From positions 620,001 to 684,000 of the forward strand of contig NZ_JAKFYQ010000002.1 in assembly GCF_021533835.1 (NCBI RefSeq): DNA of 64,000 bases, in the 5' to 3' direction. Shown here one piece after another: positions 28,016-37,492 of this stretch. Each line of letters starts with the position of its first letter. Position 1 is the stretch's first letter. Under the pieces are notes generated by a model. That model ran no database searches. It was not told the origin of the DNA and was given only the letters and a program-made list of their open reading frames with translations. The DNA is from Synechococcus sp. Nb3U1. Its GTDB lineage: Bacteria; Cyanobacteriota; Cyanobacteriia; Thermostichales; Thermostichaceae. The position numbers were made by a program, and so were the translations under genes.

Positions 28016-28834
28016 ATGCTCACCTCTCCTTCTGCTCTGCCTGTTCACCTCTACCGTTGTCTGAGCTGTGGGCAGGAAGGCTTAGCTCAATCACCGGAGC
28101 GCGAACAGGGCCAGCCGGATCGGATCTACTGCCCCAGTTGCGGTCAGATTTACCCACTACTGGCCTCTGGCGCTGTGGACTTTATCGGCAATCCACCGGA
28201 TCTGCGCCTGAGCTTAGCCCAAGCGATTGCCCATTCCCCTGGGTTTGCTTGGGGTTACGACCGGCTGTGGCGGCCCTGGGCGCTGTCTCTGCTGACGGGG
28301 GAAAGTTTTGGCGCCGAACGGGAGGGCAAACTGCTGACGGAGTGGATAGGAGCAGCGAATCCTGTCCTGGATTTGGGCACCGCCGGGGGGTACTGGAGCC
28401 GGTTGATCTTGGCGGCAGATCCACAGCGGACGGTGATGGGCTTGGATAATGCGGCGGGGGTATTGGTAGAAGCTGCTCAACAGGCCCGACCCGATTGGCA
28501 CCACTACAACCTAGTACGGGCTCGCGCCGAACAGTTGCCGCTAGCCTCCGGAGCCTTTGGGGCAGTGATCAGTGGGGCCAGCTTGAATGAGTTGCCACTG
28601 GATCCCTCTTTGCAGGAGATCGCGCGCATCTTGAAACCAGGGGGCGTGTTTGTATCTATGCATAGCCAACAGATTCAGGGATGGGGACAAACCCTACAGC
28701 AATGGCTTGGGGCAACAGGCTTGCGCTTTTTCTCAGAATCGGAGCTACAACAGCATTTGCTCCAGGCGGGGTTGCATCTGGAACGTTATCTCAGTTTTGG
28801 ATGGGTGGCTTTTGTGCGGGCGGTGCGCTCCTGA
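28016..28834 (+). CDS. Class I SAM-dependent methyltransferase with N-terminal zinc ribbon
   Basis: A ~272-aa protein (MLTSPSALPVHLYRCLSCGQ). Two CxxC pairs (CLSCGQ, CPSCGQ) form a zinc ribbon in the first 45 residues, as in RlmA-type and some ubiquinone-type methyltransferases. SAM motif I is VLDLGTAGGYWSRLIL, motif II includes VMGLDNAAGVLVEAAQ, motif IV VISGASLNELPL, then ILKPGGVFVSMHS. Methyl acceptor unknown. ATG 28016 is preferred to a TTG at 27962 because the added residues form an unrelated hydrophobic stretch. Confidence 0.88.
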   Translation: MLTSPSALPVHLYRCLSCGQEGLAQSPEREQGQPDRIYCPSCGQIYPLLASGAVDFIGNPPDLRLSLAQAIAHSPGFAWGYDRLWRPWALSLLTGESFGAEREGKLLTEWIGAANPVLDLGTAGGYWSRLILAADPQRTVMGLDNAAGVLVEAAQQARPDWHHYNLVRARAEQLPLASGAFGAVISGASLNELPLDPSLQEIARILKPGGVFVSMHSQQIQGWGQTLQQWLGATGLRFFSESELQQHLLQAGLHLERYLSFGWVAFVRAVRS

Positions 28835-28896
28835 TCTGCACGCTGCTCCAGAATATGGGTAGAATTGAGCACTCCAGACTGCTATAGGGGGATCCC

Positions 28897-29415
28897 TTGC
28901 ACGAGATTTCCATCACCTGGGCTGACTACCACCGCAAAATCGAGGAGTTGGCCGTCAAAGTTTACGAAAGCGAGTGGGAGTTTAACCAAATCGTCTGTAT
29001 TGCCAAAGGGGGCTTGCGAATTGGCGATACCTTGGCAAGACTCTTCGATCTGCCACTGGCAATTCTTTCTGCTTCTTCCTACTCTGGCCCTGGCAACCGC
29101 CAACGGGGAGTCTTGACCTTCTCGCGTGACTTGGCTATGACCACCGCCAATTTGGGGAGCGAGATACTGCTGGTGGATGATTTGGCGGACTCCGGTGTGA
29201 CTCTCAAGCGGGCCGTCCATTGGCTCAAACATCATTACGGCTTCTACATAGAGGAAATTCGCACGGGTGTGCTGTGGTACAAAGCAGCTTCGGTGTACCA
29301 GCCGGATTACTATGTGGATTACCTGCCGGATAACCCCTGGATCCATCAGCCCTTTGAACCCTACGAGCAACTGACCCCACAACAACTGGCGCAAGCGCTC
29401 CGGGCTTCTAGTTAA
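28897..29415 (+). CDS. Phosphoribosyltransferase-family protein
   Basis: A 172-aa type I PRTase with TTG start (LHEISITWADYHRKIEELA, first residue read as Met). Motifs: FNQIVCIAKGGLRIGDTLAR (xanthine/hypoxanthine PRTase-like loop) and PRPP-binding ILLVDDLADSGVTLKRAV. The C-terminal NPWIHQPFEPYEQLTPQQL resembles the bacterial xanthine-PRTase group, so purine salvage is the best guess. A GGGGG run stands just before the TTG. It converges on the AAA ATPase gene with a 35-bp gap. Confidence 0.88.
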   Translation: MHEISITWADYHRKIEELAVKVYESEWEFNQIVCIAKGGLRIGDTLARLFDLPLAILSASSYSGPGNRQRGVLTFSRDLAMTTANLGSEILLVDDLADSGVTLKRAVHWLKHHYGFYIEEIRTGVLWYKAASVYQPDYYVDYLPDNPWIHQPFEPYEQLTPQQLAQALRASS

Positions 29416-29450
29416 TTTTCAATGAATGAGAGTCGCAATTAATTGACCAA

Positions 29451-31325
29451 TCAACTGGATTGGCGTTGTTGGTGCAGTTCCTCGAAGGCTTGTAAAAAGT
29501 CTTCCTGTCGAATCACCAAGGTCTTGGCGTCTACGACTTCTGCTCCAGCCCGGTGACGACGAATCGCAGCAATGGCGGCTCGGTTACTCAAAAGGGCCAG
29601 ATCGGCACCGCTCCAACCTTCGGTACGCTCAGCCCAATTCCCCAGATCCACATCGGGCCCCAGAGGACGGGTGCAATTGTGCACGGCCAAGACTTCCCGC
29701 CGCCCCGCTTGGTCAGGTAACTCAACGCTCAGATGTAGTTCCAGCCGACCAGCCCGGGTGAGGGCGGGATCCAAACTGGCTTTGCGGTTGGTGGCGGCCA
29801 CTAGCAGTACCCCCTGACTGGGGCGGATCCCGTCCAGTTCCGAGAGCAGTTGACCCAACACCCGGTCGCTGACGCCACTGTCGCCAGAGTAGCTCCCCCG
29901 CGCCGGAGCCAGGGTATCAATTTCATCGATAAACACCACGCAGGGAGCACACTGACGGGCACGGGCAAACAGCTCTCGCACCGCTTGCTCTGAGGATCCC
30001 ACCCATTTGCTGAGCAACTCTGGGCCAGATACCGCGATGAAGTTGGCTTTGGCTTGGGAGGCAATGGCTTTGGCCAATAGGGTTTTACCTGTGCCCGGTG
30101 GGCCGCTCAACAGCACTCCTTTCGGTGCTTGCGCTTGAGCCTGTTCATAAAGTTCTGGGTGCAGCAGGGATCCCTCGACGGCCTCTTGCAAAATCTGTTT
30201 GGCTTGGCCCAATCCGCCGATCTGATCCCAACTTACCTGCGGCGACTCGATCTCCACCGACCGCAACACCGCCGGTTTCACCTGTTGCAAGGCCAGTTGA
30301 AAATCTGCTGCCGAAACCGAAAGTGATTCCGGTACTGCAGAGCCCAGATCCGGTATTTGTCGCCGCAAAGCCGCATAGGCCGCCGCCTGGCACAAACCGC
30401 GCAAATCTGCCCCGACGAAACCCAGGGTTTGATCCGCTAAATTATCCAGATCGACATCCGCCTCCAGAGGCATGTCGCGGGTATGGATGGCCAGAATTTC
30501 CCGCCGTCCCTCCCGATCTGGCACCTTAAAGATCACCTCCCGGTCAAAGCGTCCCGGACGGCGTAGCGCTGGATCGATGGCATCGGGTCGATTGGTAGCG
30601 GCCAGCACCACTATGCCCTTTTGGGCAGCAAACCCATCCATCAAGCCCAGCATTTGCGCCACCAAGCGTTTTTCCACCTCCCCTTCTACCGCCGCTCGGT
30701 TCGGGACTAGGGCATCTATTTCATCAATGAACACCAAACACGGGGCTGATTTGGCGGCTTTTTCAAACACCTGCCGCAAGCGGGATTCTGCTTCACCATA
30801 GTATTTACCGATGATCTCAGGGCCAACAATGGCAATGTAATTCACCCCCAAGCTTTCGGCTAGAGCGCGGGCGGTCAGGGTTTTTCCAGTGCCAGGGGAT
30901 CCCACTAGCAGTACCCCTCGGGGCGGCTCCAGGCCCAATTTGGCCAGCAGTTCCGGTCGTTTCAGGGGGATCTCCACCATCTCCCGCAGAATTTGCAGTT
31001 GTTCCTTCAACCCCCCCACATCCTTGAGGCGCGGCCTGCCATCCGAAGGGGTTGGGGCTGGACTGGGGGCCGTCGAAGCGGAAGGAGAAGAAGCTTGCTG
31101 AACTTGGGGTTCATTGCTCCAGGAGGAATCCCCCCCTCCTGTTGCTGTTTGCACACTACCGCGGCGGGGAGGAATAGAACCAGAGCGGGGAATAGAGCTG
31201 CCGAGGGAACGACTTTGAATGCGCACTTCCGTTCGCAGTTCCCCGCTTTGTTTTTTTTCATCCAGCTTCTGAGCCAGCTCGATCAACTGCTCAATGCCCT
31301 GCACAAAGTCGCTTAAATCCGCCAT
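29451..31325 (-). CDS. Tandem AAA ATPase, CDC48/VCP-like
   Basis: A 624-aa protein with two complete AAA modules. D1: Walker A VGSPGTGKTLTARAL, Walker [14 protein letters not shown], arginine-finger region ATNRPDAIDPALRRPGRFDR. D2: [14 protein letters not shown], pore region KWVGSSEQAVRELF, CVVFIDEIDTLAPARG and ATNRKASLDPALTRAGRLE. The N-terminal ~110 residues are not the CDC48 N-domain: a helix (DLSDFVQGIEQLIELAQKLD) and a Ser/Pro/Gln-rich linker. It should work as a hexameric unfoldase; substrates unknown. Start MADLSDFVQG at 31325; a further in-frame ATG exists upstream at 31373. Confidence 0.93.
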   Translation of the reverse strand: MADLSDFVQGIEQLIELAQKLDEKKQSGELRTEVRIQSRSLGSSIPRSGSIPPRRGSVQTATGGGDSSWSNEPQVQQASSPSASTAPSPAPTPSDGRPRLKDVGGLKEQLQILREMVEIPLKRPELLAKLGLEPPRGVLLVGSPGTGKTLTARALAESLGVNYIAIVGPEIIGKYYGEAESRLRQVFEKAAKSAPCLVFIDEIDALVPNRAAVEGEVEKRLVAQMLGLMDGFAAQKGIVVLAATNRPDAIDPALRRPGRFDREVIFKVPDREGRREILAIHTRDMPLEADVDLDNLADQTLGFVGADLRGLCQAAAYAALRRQIPDLGSAVPESLSVSAADFQLALQQVKPAVLRSVEIESPQVSWDQIGGLGQAKQILQEAVEGSLLHPELYEQAQAQAPKGVLLSGPPGTGKTLLAKAIASQAKANFIAVSGPELLSKWVGSSEQAVRELFARARQCAPCVVFIDEIDTLAPARGSYSGDSGVSDRVLGQLLSELDGIRPSQGVLLVAATNRKASLDPALTRAGRLELHLSVELPDQAGRREVLAVHNCTRPLGPDVDLGNWAERTEGWSGADLALLSNRAAIAAIRRHRAGAEVVDAKTLVIRQEDFLQAFEELHQQRQSS

Positions 31326-31512
31326 AGCTGGGACTTCCATCCACACAAGTTGACTTGCAATGGGATCTGCCAAAAGTTCTAGCCTCCCCCCAGTTGGGCC
31401 TGTTCAGGTTTGGTGAACGGGATCCCGGAATGGCTAGATGTTTAGTATGACACCATTCCCTCAGCCTGCTGTCAGAATTGAGGGGCAGCAAGGGCAGAAC
31501 GGAGACCCTAGG

Positions 31513-32220
31513 CTACGAAGTCGAAGCCACCCCCGCTTCTGGAACGGCTTTTGAGGGTGAGCCCATCTGCTCTCGGATCCAGCTCAGCCAGAGATCCAAT
31601 CCTTCCCCCGTTTTGGCCGATAGAGGAAAAATCGGCACGGAGGGGTTGATCTCGCGGATATTGGCCTGAATGCGATCCAGATCAACGTCTAACACGGGGG
31701 CCAGATCCACTTTGGTGATCAGCAGGCAATCCGCCGCTCGAAACATGATCGGGTACTTGAGGGGTTTGTCTTCCCCTTCCGTGACACTGAGCAGGGCGAC
31801 TTTGGCGTGCTCCCCCACCTCAAACTCCGCCGGACAGACCAAGTTGCCGACATTCTCCACCAAGATCAAATCCAGCTGCCGCACGTCCAGCAGTGATGCC
31901 AATTGGTGCAGGCCCCCCGCCACCATGGCCGCATCCAAATGACAGGCCCGCCCCGTATTGATGGCAATCACCGGGATCCCGTAGCGACGCAGCCGTTCCG
32001 CATCCAGATGGGTGGTCATATCCCCCTCGATCACGGCGATGCGCAGTTGATCGGCGAGGACGGCCAAGGTTTTTTCCAACAGCGAGGTTTTGCCCGCCCC
32101 CGGCCCGCTCATGAGGTTCAGACAGGTGACTCCCCAAGTATCGAAATGCTCCCGATTGTGGTCGGCCTGGTGTTGGTTGGCGTGGAGGAGGTTAATCCCC
32201 ATATCCAGCACTTGATGCAT
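31513..32220 (-). CDS. hypB: Hydrogenase/urease nickel incorporation GTPase HypB
   Basis: A 235-aa SIMIBI GTPase. P-loop [17 protein letters not shown] (~37-50), metal/switch region [33 protein letters not shown] (Cys-His metal ligands), [16 protein letters not shown] and the base motif [12 protein letters not shown]. It loads nickel into [NiFe] hydrogenase with HypA. No hypA or hydrogenase structural gene is in the window. The N-terminus is moderately His-rich ([16 protein letters not shown]), possibly a nickel store. It lies 39 bp after the CpcS-type gene. Confidence 0.95.
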   Translation of the reverse strand: MHQVLDMGINLLHANQHQADHNREHFDTWGVTCLNLMSGPGAGKTSLLEKTLAVLADQLRIAVIEGDMTTHLDAERLRRYGIPVIAINTGRACHLDAAMVAGGLHQLASLLDVRQLDLILVENVGNLVCPAEFEVGEHAKVALLSVTEGEDKPLKYPIMFRAADCLLITKVDLAPVLDVDLDRIQANIREINPSVPIFPLSAKTGEGLDLWLSWIREQMGSPSKAVPEAGVASTS

Positions 32221-32259
32221 GGTAGAGCCTGTGAAAGTAGGGTTCAGAGGGAGAAAGCC

Positions 32260-32826
32260 CTAGGAAGAATGGGCCTGGGCCATTTCAGGAGTAGGGGTGG
32301 GGTTAGCCGAGAGTTTGCGCACCTCTGAACAGAAGGAGGCCATGCTGAACCCTCCGAACCGCTTGACCGTACTGGCCCGCAATCGCAGGTTAGGGCTGGC
32401 AAACCAAATGCGCTCTTCCGATTCGGTCATCTCATATTCGGTGTAGAGGGTGAGAGCACCATCGGATCCCATCACGTAGGTGCCCGCCACCGGCACTTTC
32501 TCGGCATAGCCCTGATCCCGCAACAGTTGCCCGCGCATCGGATCGCTCTGATCGGGGATCGGCACCAGCACCACATCCCCTTTGTACTCTTCGTTGTCCC
32601 ATTCCTGTTCGCCGTTCCATTGCACACGCGCTGCCCCAACAGATCGCTGCGGATCCACCTTGAACAGCTCACAAATGCGCAAGACTGCCGGATCGTCTGC
32701 AGCAAGGGTGGCGATCTGTACCTTGGACTTGCCTCCCTCCGAGCGGCGAAAGGCAAGATGATGGCTGGTACGCTGGCTCATCCATTCCCCGGCACTCAGG
32801 GCGAAAAACTCCATAACGGTCATCAT
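32260..32826 (-). CDS. cpcS: CpcS/CpeS-type phycobiliprotein chromophore lyase
   Basis: A ~188-aa lipocalin-fold lyase that attaches phycocyanobilin to a cysteine of phycobiliprotein subunits. Characteristic sequence: [70 protein letters not shown] and [20 protein letters not shown]. The start at ATG 32826 (MMTVMEFF) or 32823 fits the family; an extension to 32898 does not. Subtype (CpcS versus CpcU) is not resolved. No phycobiliprotein structural genes are nearby. Confidence 0.93.
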   Translation of the reverse strand: MMTVMEFFALSAGEWMSQRTSHHLAFRRSEGGKSKVQIATLAADDPAVLRICELFKVDPQRSVGAARVQWNGEQEWDNEEYKGDVVLVPIPDQSDPMRGQLLRDQGYAEKVPVAGTYVMGSDGALTLYTEYEMTESEERIWFASPNLRLRASTVKRFGGFSMASFCSEVRKLSANPTPTPEMAQAHSS

Positions 32827-32894
32827 GGCCGACGCGGGATCCTCTATCGATGGAACAGGATTTGCTGATTTTAGCTTGCGTTGCAACCCAAGAC

Positions 32895-33413
32895 TCACTC
32901 CTGCCGGTTTTGATGTTCCCGCCAGAACTGTTCTGCAAAAGCCACCGTCGGATGGATGGGAGCACGCGGATGACTCAGGAGTGGCATATTAGCTTCTTCA
33001 GGGGTGCGATTGCCCTTGCGTTGGTTACAGCGTTCACAGGCAGTGACCACGTTGTCCCAACTGTGGGATCCCCCTTTGGAAAGGGGCACCACATGATCCA
33101 GGGTGAGGTGGTTGGTGCTGCCACAGTATTGGCAACTGTGGTGATCCCGCCGCAACACTTCCCGCCGATTCACAGGGGGCACTCGCCAAGTGCGTTCTTT
33201 GCCTTTGATGGTGAGACGAATGTGCTCGGGCACCTCAATTACATGGCTAGGGGAGCGCACCTTCCACACCGGTACGTTCATCATCGATAGCGGCTCCGCC
33301 TTGCCTGTCAGCAGCAGCACAATCGCACGTCTAATGTTGACTCGGCTGATGGGCAAATAGTTTTGGGAGAAGACGACGATCGACTGTTCCAGAATGTGGG
33401 TAGCGGCAATCAT
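32895..33413 (-). CDS. HNH endonuclease-family protein
   Basis: A 172-aa protein with a C-terminal HNH/McrA-type domain: [22 protein letters not shown], then [20 protein letters not shown]. The H-N-H residues and two CxxC pairs (CQYC, CERC) for structural zinc are present. The first ~75 residues ([20 protein letters not shown]) are typical of small free-standing cyanobacterial HNH proteins, whose role is unknown. A 15-bp dyad (33538-33552) lies about 125 bp upstream of its start. It is followed by the lyase gene after 68 bp. Confidence 0.9.
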   Translation of the reverse strand: MIAATHILEQSIVVFSQNYLPISRVNIRRAIVLLLTGKAEPLSMMNVPVWKVRSPSHVIEVPEHIRLTIKGKERTWRVPPVNRREVLRRDHHSCQYCGSTNHLTLDHVVPLSKGGSHSWDNVVTACERCNQRKGNRTPEEANMPLLSHPRAPIHPTVAFAEQFWREHQNRQE

Positions 33414-33537
33414 GGCTTAGCTCCTCCATTTGCCGCCATTCTCCTGAGGAATCTACCGAATGGCAAGCTTTTCCCCGCATTGGAATGAACTTGCAGGAGA
33501 GGTGCCTCAACCAAGTCAAGCGGGTGTTGGATAAGTG

Positions 33538-33552
33538 AATGTAAATTACATT
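33538..33552. promoter_or_regulatory. 15-bp perfect dyad, Fur-family-like 7-1-7 operator candidate
   Basis: AATGTAA at 33538-33544 and TTACATT at 33546-33552 are perfect complements around a single A, the 7-1-7 pattern of Fur/PerR/Zur boxes. It overlaps a possible minus-strand -10 (TACAAT) for the HNH gene and lies 39 bp past the histidine kinase stop. Binding by a Fur-family protein is inference. Confidence 0.4.
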
Positions 33553-33590
33553 GTAGTCTTGTGTACTATAAGTGCCCAGGTCTTTGTGTT

Positions 33591-35030
33591 TTATCCTCTG
33601 ACTTCTAGGCCAAACTCGGCATAGGGCTGGAGTGGCATAGTTACGGTGAAAGTGCTGCCCTTGCCTGGCATAGATTCAACGCTGATTTGCCCACGCATAT
33701 TTTCCACAAGAGCTTTGGCAATTGTCAGGCCGAGGCCCATTCCCCCCTGCTGGCGGCTGCGGCTGGGGGAAACGGAGTGAAACCGCTCGAAAATCCGTGA
33801 CTGCTGATCTAAGGGAATGCCAATGCCCTGATCTTGCACATGAAATAAGGCTTGGTCGGCGGATCTCTCTAAGCGTAGGGTAATGGGGGCACCGGGATCC
33901 GAGTAGCGAATCGCGTTGGAGATGAGGTTCAGCATCACCTGTTTGAGGCGATCCCAATCTGCTATCACCGTTAGAGGGGTAGGGGAATTTTCCACTCCAA
34001 TTGGGTTGGGGCCGAGTTGTTGGGCCAAAGCGCCAATTTCCTCCAAGAACCAATCCAAACGCAAAGGTTTCAGTTGCAGGCGTGATACTCCTGCTTCTGC
34101 TCGTGCCAAATCCAGCAAATCCTTGAGCAGGCGCACCACCCGCTGCGTCTCTTCCAAAGAAAGGGTGAGGTTTTCCCGCTGGTGATCCGTGAGGTTATCC
34201 CCGCGCCGCAGGGTGCTTTCCAGGTAGCCGTGCACGATCGCCAAAGGGGTACGCAACTCATGAGAAATGTTGCTGAGCAGTTGTTTTTCCTGATCCCAAG
34301 CTGCCGAGAGACGATTCAACATACCGTTAAAAGATTCGGCCAGTTGCATGACTTCGGTAGGGGCTTTCTCCAAAATCAGACGGGCTTCCGGCAGCGTTTG
34401 GGGGGAAAGGCTGGCAGAAAGCTGGCTGATGCTGTGCAAAGGCTGTAGGGAGCGGCGGATCAACAGGGATCCCAAAAAGGCGATCAGGGTGGCGGTAGAA
34501 ACCCCAGACAACACCAGTGTGCGCAAAAAGGCCAAATACACTTCGTAGGAATCGGTGACATCTGTAACGGTCGTAACCTTGAGACCATTGGGATCGCTCG
34601 GATCCAGGGGTTGCTGACAGAGGATGAAGTAGTAGTCCCGATCCCGCATCAGGGTAGGTACAGCGGGCGGAGTAATGAGCACCTGCGGCTGGCTGTCGAA
34701 ATTGAGAGAGGTGGCCAAGATATCTCCGGCTGCATTGGTGACCTTAAACCAACGATCGGAACGAGTATACTTGTCGATGGTGCGTTGGATAGCCTGTGCC
34801 TCTGGGTAAAACTCTCGGTAGGTGGCCACATCCTGCTGAAAGACCATCACCGTCATCTCATGCCAACGGTTCGTCCGCACAAACAGGTCATACCGCAGAC
34901 GATAAGTGGCGATCCCCCCGGTTACTCCCAAAACCGCCAGGCAAGCCCCTGTGGAAATCAACACCAACCGATTTTGCAAAGACCGCCAGAGAGAGAAGAG
35001 CACCCTGTTGCCCCACCGCGACGGATTCAC
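33591..35030 (-). CDS. Sensor histidine kinase (HAMP, HisKA, HATPase)
   Basis: A 479-aa membrane kinase with GTG start (NPSRWGNRVLFSLWRSLQNR after Met). TM1 ~22-43, periplasmic sensor ~44-160, TM2 ~165-190, HAMP (RRSLQPLHSISQLSASL), H-box SNISHELRTPLAIVHGYLE (~258), N-box KQVMLNLISNAIRYS, G1 VQDQGIGIP, G2 GMGLGLTIAKALV. All kinase motifs are intact. It resembles cyanobacterial metal- or redox-sensing kinases (RppB/NrsS/ManS group), but the signal is unknown. No response regulator gene adjoins it in the window. Confidence 0.94.
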   Translation of the reverse strand: MNPSRWGNRVLFSLWRSLQNRLVLISTGACLAVLGVTGGIATYRLRYDLFVRTNRWHEMTVMVFQQDVATYREFYPEAQAIQRTIDKYTRSDRWFKVTNAAGDILATSLNFDSQPQVLITPPAVPTLMRDRDYYFILCQQPLDPSDPNGLKVTTVTDVTDSYEVYLAFLRTLVLSGVSTATLIAFLGSLLIRRSLQPLHSISQLSASLSPQTLPEARLILEKAPTEVMQLAESFNGMLNRLSAAWDQEKQLLSNISHELRTPLAIVHGYLESTLRRGDNLTDHQRENLTLSLEETQRVVRLLKDLLDLARAEAGVSRLQLKPLRLDWFLEEIGALAQQLGPNPIGVENSPTPLTVIADWDRLKQVMLNLISNAIRYSDPGAPITLRLERSADQALFHVQDQGIGIPLDQQSRIFERFHSVSPSRSRQQGGMGLGLTIAKALVENMRGQISVESMPGKGSTFTVTMPLQPYAEFGLEVRG

Positions 35031-35084
35031 TCTATCGACTGGGGCTGATGTTCGTCTGAAACTCAGATGAGAATTTACTGAATA

Positions 35085-35117
35085 TTTTAAGAAGTTTTAA
35101 GAAAATGTTTTAGGAGA
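35085..35117. promoter_or_regulatory. Direct repeats in the histidine kinase / GH57 divergent region
   Basis: TTTTAAGAAG (35085-35094), TTTTAAGAAA (35095-35104) and the weaker TTTTAGGAGA (35108-35117) form a row of ~10-bp direct repeats in an AT-rich stretch about 60 bp upstream of the kinase start. Such repeats are typical OmpR/PhoB-family sites, so autoregulation by the cognate regulator is possible. Confidence 0.4.
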
Positions 35118-35256
35118 TGACTGTCGAGGAGAAATCTCCACCCAGACCGGGAAATACCCCAACAATACAGGGATCCCAGACATTCCAGAGTTTCTTACGA
35201 TCGGGGAAAGAAGAGATGGGCTAGTATCCGGGTGATGGTCGGATCCCGTTTGCCCC

Positions 35257-37464
35257 ATGACCTACCCGCTCCACGTCGCCTTGATCTGGCACCAGCATCA
35301 GCCTCTTTACAAAAGTCCGGTGGCGGGAAAATATCGCATGCCCTGGGTGCGCCTGCACGGGATCAAAGATTACCTCGATCTTGTTCTGCTGTTGGAGCGG
35401 TTTCCCCGCCTGCACCAAACCGTCAATCTAGTGCCCTCCCTGATCATACAAATCGAAGAGTACGTGGCGGGTTCGGCTTTTGATCCTTACTTAGAGCTGA
35501 CCCTAACCCCGACAGAAAAACTGAATACTGAGCAGTTGCGTTTTGTAATCGAGCGCTTCTTCGACAGCCACTACCCCCACATGATTGAGCCTTATCCCCG
35601 CTATCGACAGCTCTACGAGCAACGGGAATCCCAGGGGGTGAACTGGTGCCTGCAGTACTGGACTCAGCAAGACTTCAACGATCTGCTGGCCTGGCATAAC
35701 CTGTCTTGGTTTGATCCCTTGTTTCAGGAGGATCCCGAGATTGAGGGCTGGATCAAGATGGGATCCGGGTTCACCCTGGCGGATCGACAACGCATCTATG
35801 CCAAGCAACAACAAATCCTCAGTGCCATCATCCCCCAGCACGCCAAAATGCAGAGCAACGGGCAACTGGAGCTGACCACCAGCCCCTATACCCACCCCAT
35901 TTTGCCCCTGTTGGTGAGCGAACGATCAGCGCGGGTGGCTCGACCGGGCTTGCCCTTACCCCGCTACAGCTTCCACTGGAAACAGGATGTTCACACCCAC
36001 CTAGAACGGGCTAAGCAAGTCTACCGAGAGCGTTTTGGCCGGGATCCGCGCGGGCTGTGGCCCTCAGAGCAATCCGTGAGTCCGGCGATTTTGCCGCTGA
36101 TTCAAAAGCAAGGCTTCGACTGGATTATCTCTGATGAAGGGGTATTGGGCTGGAGCCTTGGGCATCCTTTTCACCGCGATGAACAGGGCCATATCCTCGA
36201 GCCGGATCAACTTTACCGGCCCTATCGCCTGGAAACCGAACTTGGGGAGCTGGCGATCATTTTTCGGGATCACCGCCTTTCGGATTTGATTGGCTTCAGC
36301 TACAGTGCTATGTCCGCCGATGCTGCTGCCAAAGATCTGATCGGGCACCTAGAAACCATTCGCAATCGTCTGCCGCAGGATCAACCCTGGCTGGTGACCA
36401 TCGCCTTAGATGGAGAAAATTGCTGGGAATACTACCCCCAAGACGGTAAGCCCTTCCTAGAAAACCTCTACACTCGCCTCAGTCAGCACCCCTCCCTCCG
36501 TTTGGTGACGGTGTCTGAGTTTTTGGATCAATTTCCCCCCACCGAGTTTTTGTCGGCAGAGCAGCTACACAGCGGCTCCTGGATCGAGTCGGATTTCACC
36601 ACCTGGATCGGGGATCCCGTCAAAAACCGCGCCTGGGAACTCCTCGCCCAAGCCCGTCAAGTGATTCAGGATCACCCCAACGCCAACCCGCAAGCTTGGG
36701 AAGCCCTCTGGGCCGCTGAGGGATCCGATTGGTTTTGGTGGTTTGGCATGGGCCATTCCTCCGCCCACGATGCCGTTTTCGATCAATTGTTTCGGGAACA
36801 CCTACAAGCGCTCTACAGCAACCTGGGAGAAACGATCCCGACGGTGCTGTACTTCCCCCTTGAAGACCACGATGGCCTGGGGGATCGCCTGCCGCAAGGA
36901 TTTATTCACCCCACCATCAATGGCCGTCCGGCGGAACGAGAATGGACCCAAGCGGGGCGAGTTGAGATCGGGGGGGCAAGGGGCACCATGCACCGCAACA
37001 GCACTGTTCGTCGCCTCTGGTACGGCTTTGACCACTTCAACTTCTATTTGCGGCTGGATTTCAGCTCGGCCATCCAACGGCCCAAACACCTGCAAGTGCT
37101 GTGTTTTTATCCCAACCGTATTACCATTAACAGCGCCATTCCCCTCCAGGCTTTGCCAGAAGAGGCTCCCCTCAACTACCACTACCGGCACCTGTTACAG
37201 CTGTTTTTGCCCCCACCCAGTACTGGCCAACATCCGACGGAGGTGTCAGTCAAGCTTTTAGAAGCAGGCGAGTACCACAGTTGGCATGCCATCGATCATC
37301 AAATTCAGGCGGTGGTGGATACTTGCCTAGAGGTGGCAGTTCCCTGGAGCAATTTGGGCACCCAGCCGGGGCAGGAAATGCAGTTCATCATTGTGGCGGC
37401 GGAACGGGATACCTTCCAGGAGGCAATCCCCCCCAAGGCGACCATTGCCCTGCGCATTCCCTGA
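35257..37464 (+). CDS. Glycoside hydrolase family 57 protein (alpha-amylase/glucanotransferase type)
   Basis: A 735-aa GH57 enzyme. The diagnostic N-terminal motif is VALIWHQHQPLY (~8-19). Region 3 GLWPSEQSVSP carries the probable nucleophile Glu (~273), and region 4 VTIALDGENCWEYY the probable acid Asp (~385). WWFGMGHSSAHDAVFDQLFR begins the C-terminal part, followed by a beta-rich domain (residues ~540-735). GH57 members include amylases, 4-alpha-glucanotransferases and branching enzymes; the exact activity on glycogen or maltodextrin cannot be fixed by eye. It is divergent from the histidine kinase. Confidence 0.93.
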   Translation: MTYPLHVALIWHQHQPLYKSPVAGKYRMPWVRLHGIKDYLDLVLLLERFPRLHQTVNLVPSLIIQIEEYVAGSAFDPYLELTLTPTEKLNTEQLRFVIERFFDSHYPHMIEPYPRYRQLYEQRESQGVNWCLQYWTQQDFNDLLAWHNLSWFDPLFQEDPEIEGWIKMGSGFTLADRQRIYAKQQQILSAIIPQHAKMQSNGQLELTTSPYTHPILPLLVSERSARVARPGLPLPRYSFHWKQDVHTHLERAKQVYRERFGRDPRGLWPSEQSVSPAILPLIQKQGFDWIISDEGVLGWSLGHPFHRDEQGHILEPDQLYRPYRLETELGELAIIFRDHRLSDLIGFSYSAMSADAAAKDLIGHLETIRNRLPQDQPWLVTIALDGENCWEYYPQDGKPFLENLYTRLSQHPSLRLVTVSEFLDQFPPTEFLSAEQLHSGSWIESDFTTWIGDPVKNRAWELLAQARQVIQDHPNANPQAWEALWAAEGSDWFWWFGMGHSSAHDAVFDQLFREHLQALYSNLGETIPTVLYFPLEDHDGLGDRLPQGFIHPTINGRPAEREWTQAGRVEIGGARGTMHRNSTVRRLWYGFDHFNFYLRLDFSSAIQRPKHLQVLCFYPNRITINSAIPLQALPEEAPLNYHYRHLLQLFLPPPSTGQHPTEVSVKLLEAGEYHSWHAIDHQIQAVVDTCLEVAVPWSNLGTQPGQEMQFIIVAAERDTFQEAIPPKATIALRIP

Positions 37465-37492
37465 GCCTGTTTTTCTTCGTAGGATCCCTGGC

